DNA of 27,463 nucleotides, from positions 1 to 27,463 of IMG/VR virus record IMGVR_UViG_3300035661_001949; one strand, 5' to 3'. Position 1 is the stretch's first letter. Every line of letters starts with the position of its first letter. The DNA comes from a virus. Below the pieces are notes generated by a model. That model saw nothing but the letters and a program-made list of their open reading frames with translations. It did not search any database and was not told the origin of the DNA. Made by a program: the position numbers and the translations under genes. Of the stretch, positions 23,980-27,463 are shown one piece after another.

Positions 23980-25374
23980 TTGATATCTAAAGAAACCATT
24001 CAGTATGTAAATGAATCGCTAAAGTATTCAATAAAAGAATACTTACCAGTAAAAGAAAAAATTCTTCTTTATGATATGCTTGTTACCTCAAGTATTATTG
24101 CTAAGACTCCCATGTTCTGTTCGCAACAAGATGTAGAAGCTTTCAAGGCATTACGAGAGAATTGTAGATTAGCCGAGATTGATTTAGACAAGTATGTAAG
24201 TTGTGCATATTCATATATCATGAAATATAGTACTCCTGGACATAGGCTAAGCTTGGGTTATTTTTTAAACGATAAAGTAATTGAATATTGCGGTGATAGA
24301 GTAGCTTCTACAAAGTCTACTCTTCTATTAGATCAGATATCAGAGGATATTTTATCTACAGAAAAGCGAATTAGACTTGATATGACTGAATTTACCCTTA
24401 GTTACGAGAGATCTTTTGGTAGACAAGTCAAGTTAAAACGAATTAGTGACACCTTTGTAGCATATAAAAAGTATACTCATAGTCCTTTAGTAGATGGCCT
24501 TGAAACTACTTATTTGACCAAGTTAGTTGAAATTCTCGAACCTTATTTTATCTATATCTTGGCTAAAAATTGCATATATACTCCACATAATATTAAGAGC
24601 TGGAATAATTCAAAGATAGAAGATTTTAATTTCTGTCCTATTTATTTCAAAGATCGCTATATTACCGGAGAACTTACTGACTCTGTATTAGGAAATAGTG
24701 CTACTTCTCAGGGAACAGCAATACATAAAATTTTTGAGGATATTTTAACTAAGGTAAAGAAAGCTAAAAAGTTAGATATTGAAGGAACTGCTAAAAGACA
24801 CTTTAATTCTAAAGCATATACTGAGATAAAGGAAGAATTAAAAGAACATACTCCATTTATCGAGTCTCTTTTTCTTAAACCAACTGATTCTATTTTACAT
24901 CAACTTATAAATAAGGATACTAAGATACTTATTGAGCATAAAATGACCGCAGAAATGAGTGGATTTTCCTTTTATGGCACAGCTGATTTAATTTTAATAA
25001 ACGGTAGTCACGCTACTATCCTGGATTATAAATCTTCCAAACTGGATCCTAAATATTTACCAAAAAACAACGAAAAATATTTAAAGCAACTAAGTTTATA
25101 TGCCGCACTACTATGTGAAACAGAAAAAGATGTTAAATCAGTAGACGCTATCATTATTTATACTAGAGGACTGATTCATAAGTTTCCAAAGATACTGTCC
25201 GATATTGCTTCACTTAGATCCATTCAAATTAGAGAAATGATTCACAAACTTTCAAATGGTATGATACAATCTAATCGATCAAATTGCTTTCTTTGCCGCC
25301 ACCCGAATTGCAAATCTCGAGGAAGAGAAAGCATATGGAACGAGCAAGGAAACAGAAAAGCAAAAAACAGCTAA
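23980..25374 (+). CDS. PD-(D/E)XK nuclease with Fe-S cysteines (Cas4/AddB/RecB-like)
   Basis: This 464-residue protein looks like a RecB-family nuclease. The N-terminal 210 residues are helical and unassigned. The nuclease core has GTAIHKIFED with H249, E319 in ILIEHKM, D336 in GTADLIL, D349 and K351 in ILDYKSSK, and the QxxxY-type motif KQLSLYA (369-375). Four cysteines have the spacing of Cas4/AddB iron-sulfur clusters: C219 in FNFCPIYF just before the core, and C436, C439, C444 at the C-terminus (CFLCRHPNC). Such enzymes resect DNA ends for recombination. The start is TTG with AGGTG six bases upstream; an ATG would cost the N-terminal region. It sits among unrecognised virion-type genes, away from the other replication genes. 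No cas genes are nearby. Confidence 0.85.
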   Translation: MISKETIQYVNESLKYSIKEYLPVKEKILLYDMLVTSSIIAKTPMFCSQQDVEAFKALRENCRLAEIDLDKYVSCAYSYIMKYSTPGHRLSLGYFLNDKVIEYCGDRVASTKSTLLLDQISEDILSTEKRIRLDMTEFTLSYERSFGRQVKLKRISDTFVAYKKYTHSPLVDGLETTYLTKLVEILEPYFIYILAKNCIYTPHNIKSWNNSKIEDFNFCPIYFKDRYITGELTDSVLGNSATSQGTAIHKIFEDILTKVKKAKKLDIEGTAKRHFNSKAYTEIKEELKEHTPFIESLFLKPTDSILHQLINKDTKILIEHKMTAEMSGFSFYGTADLILINGSHATILDYKSSKLDPKYLPKNNEKYLKQLSLYAALLCETEKDVKSVDAIIIYTRGLIHKFPKILSDIASLRSIQIREMIHKLSNGMIQSNRSNCFLCRHPNCKSRGRESIWNEQGNRKAKNS

Positions 25375-25397
25375 TTAAATGTATGAGGTTATAATTT

Positions 25398-25997
25398 ATG
25401 TCATTTATCCGCTCACTATTAATGGAAGGTCCAGAAGAACTTACCTTGCCAGCAGCGCCCTCAAATGCTGCTCCTGCCGGTTCTCCAATGTCTCAAACTG
25501 ACTTTGTTCCTCCTGCCCAATCTCCTATGTCTGGTGGAGCGATGGGAGCTATGCCCGTAATGCCTGCTGGTGGCGGCGGTCCTGCTACTATTCAAAAGGA
25601 AGTCATGAATAAAGAACTTGTTTTAGCCATTACTGGAGAGCTAAAAAGTGTTCTTAACGCTTTTGAAAAGAAATTCGAAAGCGAGGATATGACTGTTGAC
25701 GTTGGTAGTGTTTACCTCAAATCTTTCTTAGATACTCTTGCTTTTAATGCAGATAAGATTGCTGCATTAATGGGAGTGGAGCCAGCAGGAGAGGCAGAGG
25801 ATATTGCACCCGAGCCAGCACCAGAAGCGGCTCTTCCTCCTCCCGTTGAGCCAGCACCTGAAGCTGAAGCTGCTCCTAAAGAAGCTACTACCGATGAAAC
25901 TCCTCTTCCAGGAGAGAACCCTTATTCAAATTTCACCGCTCCGGAAGGTGAAGCTCCTGAGGGCTCTTCTTTTACTTCTCCAACTGAGGCTATTTAA
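25398..25997 (+). CDS. Ala/Pro-rich protein with capsid-targeting-like N-terminus
   Basis: The product has 199 residues. MSFIRSLLME followed by GPEE resembles T4-type targeting peptides cut after L-x-E. Residues 17-63 are Pro/Ala/Gly/Met-rich linker. Residues 64-126 form a likely helical domain (VLAITGELKSVLNAFEKKFE). The rest is an acidic Ala/Pro/Glu-rich tail. The ATG has GAGG nine bases upstream. The composition fits an internal head, scaffold-like or decoration protein; the function is inferred, and no family is recognised. Confidence 0.6.
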   Translation: MSFIRSLLMEGPEELTLPAAPSNAAPAGSPMSQTDFVPPAQSPMSGGAMGAMPVMPAGGGGPATIQKEVMNKELVLAITGELKSVLNAFEKKFESEDMTVDVGSVYLKSFLDTLAFNADKIAALMGVEPAGEAEDIAPEPAPEAALPPPVEPAPEAEAAPKEATTDETPLPGENPYSNFTAPEGEAPEGSSFTSPTEAI

Positions 25998-25998
25998 C

Positions 25999-26277
25999 AT
26001 GGCAACTTTCGTTTCTAAGTTCAATATTAACGATACTGCGTATGTAGTAAACGCTGATACTTTTACTTTAGATACGGTAGTTATTACGGATATTTACATT
26101 CGTCAATCTCTAACCTTTCCTGGCGGAACTACTACCTATTTAGTTTCATATAGAGGAAGAACTACTGGGTCTATTAAAGATTTTGATGAGGCTGTTCTTT
26201 ACTATCTTGACGAAGCTAAGGCTGCTCTGGGAATTTTAATATCTGCGCGGAGTACTCAAATTGGGAGTATGCAGTAA
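25999..26277 (+). CDS. Small hypothetical protein, first of a tandem paralogous pair
   Basis: The product has 92 residues, starting at the ATG at 25999 (MATFVSKFNINDTAYVV), one base after the previous stop region. A longer frame from 25804 overlaps the previous gene in a Leu/Lys-rich shadow and is rejected. The pattern F-x-I-x-D-x-x-Y-V-V then VVITDIYIR, Tyr-rich strands and a C-terminal helix with DEAKAAL suggests a small SH3-like beta barrel. The next gene has the same pattern. Function is unknown. Confidence 0.65.
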   Translation: MATFVSKFNINDTAYVVNADTFTLDTVVITDIYIRQSLTFPGGTTTYLVSYRGRTTGSIKDFDEAVLYYLDEAKAALGILISARSTQIGSMQ

Positions 26278-26540
26278 TGAGTCAAGTATTTACGGCTAAT
26301 TATTCTATTGGAGATTCAGTATATTATGTCATATTTGCTACAGCCTCTATTTATTCATGTAAGGTAGCTTCTATTTACCTCAAAGACTCTATGATATATT
26401 ATAATCTGGTGAGAACCGATAAGGATTTTTTAATTGCTGATGTGCCTGAAACTGATGTCTTATCCTTTGCTGACGCTAGGGCCTCGTTACTAAACTATTT
26501 AACCCTAAAAATAAAGCAAGTTACTAATTTAACGGCATAA
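26277..26540 (+). CDS. Small hypothetical protein, second of a tandem paralogous pair
   Basis: The product has 87 residues. NYSIGDSVYYV (8-18), KVASIYL, a short strand region and FADARASLLNYL (64-75) match the corresponding parts of the preceding protein (KFNINDTAYVV, VITDIYI, LDEAKAALGIL). The two genes therefore look like a tandem duplication that has diverged. The start overlaps the previous stop as TAATG. Such small barrels are common among phage proteins of unknown role. Confidence 0.65.
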   Translation: MSQVFTANYSIGDSVYYVIFATASIYSCKVASIYLKDSMIYYNLVRTDKDFLIADVPETDVLSFADARASLLNYLTLKIKQVTNLTA

Positions 26541-26542
26541 TC

Positions 26543-27121
26543 ATGACACTATTTGATAAACTTTTTAGCGAGTCCTTTGATACTTTGTCAACAAAAGATG
26601 TCAAAGATGGAGTTATAGCTGGTGTTGTTTCTCCGTATCTTGGCTCCGCTGAAGATGAAATAGGATTAGCTCTTGATGATTTAGATTCAAGAAAAGCGTC
26701 TATTAACAATAAGATTTCTAAAATGCATACTGCTCTCTCTTTAAATATGAAGTTGGGTGCTGCCTCCGATCTTAACGGCTTTTCTATGTTTTCTTCTCGT
26801 TTAGTTAGAGCATTTGAGCTAAATAAGGTTTTTGAAGATGATCCGGTTATTCAGAAGAAACTTGCAGACTTATTAACATACTTCTATATAAAATTATCAA
26901 AGCAAACATCTACTTATTTGATTTACGATGATATGAATCAAGCCAAGAAGGTTGCTAGTATAGTATTTAAAAAAGCTGAAAAATACGGTTTGGATTTTCT
27001 ACCTCCATCAGTTTCTGATATGTTAAAGGTAGTACTACTTTCAGTATTTTATAAATTGCCTACCGATAAAAAGAGTTCTGGCTCATCTAATAAAGTGGAA
27101 GATCAGACTCCTCCACAATAA
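26543..27121 (+). CDS. Hypothetical helical protein with targeting-like N-terminus
   Basis: The product has 192 residues. It begins MTLFDKLFSE followed by SFDTL; the decapeptide ending FSE is close to the cleaved leader of the T4 internal protein Alt (MELITELFDE, from memory). The rest is predominantly helical with charged helices and no motif that I recognise; the last 20 residues are polar and probably flexible. It starts 2 bases after the preceding stop with no good ribosome site, so it is probably coupled. A head-internal role is inferred. Confidence 0.6.
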   Translation: MTLFDKLFSESFDTLSTKDVKDGVIAGVVSPYLGSAEDEIGLALDDLDSRKASINNKISKMHTALSLNMKLGAASDLNGFSMFSSRLVRAFELNKVFEDDPVIQKKLADLLTYFYIKLSKQTSTYLIYDDMNQAKKVASIVFKKAEKYGLDFLPPSVSDMLKVVLLSVFYKLPTDKKSSGSSNKVEDQTPPQ

Positions 27122-27156
27122 TTAATATGGTACTTCGTCAACAAAAGGTACTGCAT

Positions 27157-27463
27157 ATGTGGTATACGATTTTACTTTCATTCTTAAAAAGAAATTATAA
27201 AGCTATTGCCGCCGTGCTGATACTTGGATTAGTTGGATATGGTGTTTCTTTTGTTAAAGAGGCTATTCATGCTAAAGCTATTGCCGCTATGGATCTTCAT
27301 ATTAAGCAGTTAACCTCAGAAAGAGATGCTTTATTAGATAAGAGCCAGGAGCAGGCCAAAGAAACAACACTGGCACTTAATAAGCTTGCTGTTTCTACAG
27401 AACAAGCCAAGGTAGCTCAGGCTAAGGTAGATCAGCTTATTTACGAACGCAATCATCCTTCTA
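27157..27463 (+). CDS. Membrane-anchored coiled-coil protein, possible i-spanin (3' end missing)
   Basis: The frame runs off the window end. From the ATG at 27157, which has AAAGG eight bases upstream, it reads MWYTILLSFLKRNYK and a transmembrane helix AIAAVLILGLVGYGVSFV, followed by a long charged helix with heptad-like spacing (IKQLTSERDALLDKS, LALNKLAVSTEQ, VAQAKVDQL). A single N-terminal membrane anchor with a coiled coil is the layout of Rz-type inner-membrane spanins, which act in lysis of Gram-negative hosts. Other membrane coiled-coil proteins look the same, and no holin or endolysin is seen nearby. An in-frame ATG at 27127 lacks a ribosome site. Confidence 0.6.
   Translation, partial: MWYTILLSFLKRNYKAIAAVLILGLVGYGVSFVKEAIHAKAIAAMDLHIKQLTSERDALLDKSQEQAKETTLALNKLAVSTEQAKVAQAKVDQLIYERNHPS

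Noticed and set aside
23980-25374. CRISPR-associated Cas4 in a CRISPR system
   Set aside because: The fold signature is Cas4-like, but no cas1, cas2 or repeat array is present in the window.
25804-25998. Upstream start extending the 92-residue protein to 157 residues
   Set aside because: The extra part is a Leu/Lys-rich shadow of the Ala/Pro-rich gene in another frame; the ATG at 25999 starts a protein that matches its downstream paralogue.
27127-27156. In-frame ATG upstream of the membrane-anchored protein
   Set aside because: It has no ribosome site and would put ten polar residues before the anchor; AAAGG precedes the ATG at 27157.
1-27463. tRNA genes, toxin-antitoxin or known anti-defence genes
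   Set aside because: No tRNA arm signature was found by eye, and none of the small proteins shows a recognised toxin, antitoxin or anti-CRISPR pattern; a tRNA scan would settle the first point.

Overview
The window is part of the genome of a large tailed bacteriophage (Caudoviricetes) of the T4-like superfamily. The DNA is AT-rich, genes are packed tightly with TAATG or short overlaps, and no cellular genes, tRNAs or CRISPR arrays are visible. The recognisable core is T4-like: a gp20-type portal, a gp17-type large terminase, a gp55-type late sigma factor, a RecA/UvsX recombinase, a gp32-type single-strand DNA-binding protein, a FEN-type 5' nuclease and a DnaG-type primase. The host cannot be named from the sequence.

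Left arm (1-7370, minus strand). Reading leftwards from the divergent region the order is ssb, uvsX, gp55-like sigma factor, a probable small terminase, large terminase with a 326-residue LAGLIDADG intein, and the start of the portal gene. Intrinsic terminator hairpins follow ssb and uvsX, so ssb, uvsX and the sigma/packaging block probably have separate expression levels. The sigma gene must have its own promoter in 5188-5250.

Centre (7371-11432). A 304-bp gene-free divergent region carries strong hairpins in the ssb leader and a T4-late-promoter-like TATAAATA facing right. The rightward replication module follows: a degenerate, apparently catalytically dead relative of FEN nucleases, the intact FEN nuclease, a YfbR-like HD 5'-deoxynucleotidase and a zinc-finger/TOPRIM primase.

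Right arm (11441-27463, plus strand). Mostly unrecognised, probably virion-related genes: a SWIM-type zinc-finger protein, a run of small proteins (three with paired cysteines), a 2040-residue giant, a ~794-residue protein, a Pro/Thr-repeat protein, a PD-(D/E)XK nuclease with a Cas4/AddB-like four-cysteine Fe-S signature, an Ala/Pro-rich protein, two tandem paralogous small proteins, a 192-residue protein, and a membrane-anchored coiled-coil protein cut by the window end. Four of these start with a hydrophobic stretch of 10-11 residues ending in Glu, much like the cleaved capsid-targeting sequences of T4 internal head proteins. I therefore infer that the giant protein and its partners may be packaged in the head. 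The best leads are this shared N-terminal signal, the pseudo-FEN/FEN gene pair, and the Fe-S nuclease embedded in the structural cluster.
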